This document shows positions 6,151 through 7,222 of a stretch of DNA of 7,222 bases, piece by piece. Origin of the DNA: a bacterium (lineage in GTDB: Bacteria > Patescibacteriota > Gracilibacteria > JAUYGZ01); assembly GCA_030699855.1 (NCBI GenBank), contig JAUYKR010000031.1, forward strand, positions 1-7,222. The letters run 5' to 3'. Positions within the stretch are counted from its first letter, which is position 1. Each line of letters begins with the position of its first letter. The position numbers and the translations under genes were made by a program. Under the pieces are notes generated by a model. It had not been told where the DNA came from, did no database searches, and was given only the letters and a program-made list of their open reading frames with translations.

Positions 6151-7222
6151 TGCCTCAGTATTCCTACCTTATCGCCGACGACCAGGGAAAGACCAAAGGC
6201 GGAACGCTGGTCGCTCCCAGCAAGGAAGCTGCCGTGAAAAAAGCGGGCAAAGATGGACAGGTCGTTTCTTTGCAAGAACTAAAAACAAAAAGGAAGTGGT
6301 ATGAATGGAGCAGCGGACTCCGACAAAAAGACATTCCCCTCATCACCAAGCGGATCGGCGACATGACTGAACACGGCTTTACCGTCATCGACGCCCTCAA
6401 AACCATTGAATTACAGACCCAGAACCAGACGCTGAAAGATGTCGTCCAGGACATTAAAAACAAGACCGAGCAGGGCAGCACTCTGGCCGATAGCCTCACA
6501 AATTATCCTCAGTATTTTTCGACCGTGTACACCAGCATCATCAAGGTCGGTGAAGAGTCGGGCACGCTGTCCAAATCTTTGAAGTATCTGGAAAAACAAG
6601 AAGCCCAAAGCTACGCCCTCAAACAAAAAGTCGTTTCCGCCATGACCTATCCGGCCATCATCGTCGGCCTGATGATCGTGATTGGAGTCGGGATGATCAT
6701 TTTTTTGATCCCCTTTCTTCGCACCCTCTTCGGCAAACTGAAAGCCGAATTACCGCTCCCCACGCAGATCCTGCTCGGCACGGAAGAGTTCTTGAGAACA
6801 TACTGGTGGGCAATCCTCATCGCCATGATCCTCTCATTCGCAAGCCTGCGCCTGCTCTTTAGGAAAGAAGGCTTTAGAAGATTCTGGGACGGCCTCATTC
6901 TGCACATACCAATTTTTGGATCACTGGCTAAATCTTACAACGCCGCTCAAATCATCCGAACTTTCGCCACTTTGAATCAGACAAGCATCCCCCTGATTGA
7001 AGCTCTTGATATTCTGACAACCGTTCCGAAAAACTCACAGTATCGGAAAGCTCTTGTGCAAATACGAAATGATGTGGAAAAAGGTGAAATCTTTTCCGCC
7101 GCCACTGCCAAACATCCTCAACTTTTTTCTCCACTCATCATCGAGAGCATTAAACTGGGAGAAAACGCCGGAAATTTGACCGATTCGCTCAGCTATCTGG
7201 CAAAGCTGTTTGAAGATGATGT
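6150..7222 (+). CDS. pilC: Type IV pilus inner-membrane platform protein PilC (GspF family), 3'-partial
   Basis: The polytopic membrane protein that couples the PilB motor to pilin assembly. The window holds 357 complete codons and two bases of the next; family members are usually about 400 residues, so only a short C-terminal part, with the last membrane helix, is missing. The N-terminus (MPQYSYLIADDQGK) has the usual PilC opening. Two GspF repeats are visible: the first about 62-190, with ITKRIGDMTEHGFTVIDAL near 65-83 and GEESGTL at 134-140; the second from about 262, with RTFATLNQTSIPLIEAL near 270-286 and GENAGNL at 337-343. Membrane helices are predicted at about 167-189 and 217-237. 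The start overlaps the pilB stop (TAATG), so the two genes form one transcription unit, probably read from the promoter at 4382-4410. Confidence 0.95.
   Translation, partial: MPQYSYLIADDQGKTKGGTLVAPSKEAAVKKAGKDGQVVSLQELKTKRKWYEWSSGLRQKDIPLITKRIGDMTEHGFTVIDALKTIELQTQNQTLKDVVQDIKNKTEQGSTLADSLTNYPQYFSTVYTSIIKVGEESGTLSKSLKYLEKQEAQSYALKQKVVSAMTYPAIIVGLMIVIGVGMIIFLIPFLRTLFGKLKAELPLPTQILLGTEEFLRTYWWAILIAMILSFASLRLLFRKEGFRRFWDGLILHIPIFGSLAKSYNAAQIIRTFATLNQTSIPLIEALDILTTVPKNSQYRKALVQIRNDVEKGEIFSAATAKHPQLFSPLIIESIKLGENAGNLTDSLSYLAKLFEDD

Noticed and set aside
6164..6499. Minus-strand ORFs opposite pilC (6164-6499, 6411-6626, 6647-6907, 6952-7134)
   Set aside because: They are antisense to pilC, whose two GspF repeats and membrane helices are clear on the plus strand, and none shows a start signal or a motif.
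1..7222. Recoded UGA stop (as in Gracilibacteria/Absconditabacteria)
   Set aside because: All four genes read cleanly with the standard bacterial code. No in-frame TGA is needed to complete any domain, and both complete genes end in TAA.

Overview
The window holds four protein-coding genes and reads as an ordinary bacterial chromosome segment. The layout is one very long minus-strand gene on the left (it runs off the left edge), a 157-base divergent intergenic region, then a plus-strand set on the right: a small atypical receiver-domain protein, the type IV pilus ATPase gene pilB, and the membrane platform gene pilC (it runs off the right edge). No rRNA, tRNA, CRISPR array, insertion sequence or long repeat was seen. 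TAA ends both complete genes, and nothing suggests a recoded stop codon.

Left region (1-3686): one reading frame on the minus strand is open for 1,228 codons, from an ATG at 3686 to the window edge, without a stop. It encodes a Sec signal peptide, a long exported region that I cannot assign to a family, a charged linker, and two tandem Ig-like beta-sandwich-type segments where the window cuts it. Ten cysteines, mostly in close pairs, fit a disulfide-bonded protein outside the cytoplasm. Plus-strand ORFs across this region are shadows of this gene.

Right region (3844-7222): the 163-residue receiver-like protein lacks the phosphorylatable Asp (Asn51 instead), has Arg in place of the switch Lys, and carries a tail in which half the residues are Lys or Arg. 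A weak hairpin terminator and a good extended -10 promoter overlap each other just before pilB. pilB and pilC are joined by a one-base TAATG overlap and form the motor and inner-membrane core of a type IV pilus or type II secretion-like machine; further pilus genes probably follow.

Organism: a very large exported Ig-domain protein beside compact type IV pilus genes, together with starts lacking a Shine-Dalgarno sequence, suggests a Patescibacteria (Candidate Phyla Radiation) genome, possibly Peregrinibacteria-like. This is an impression from gene style only, with no marker gene to prove it. The divergent layout would allow the surface protein and the pilus set to share a regulatory region, but no operator was identified.
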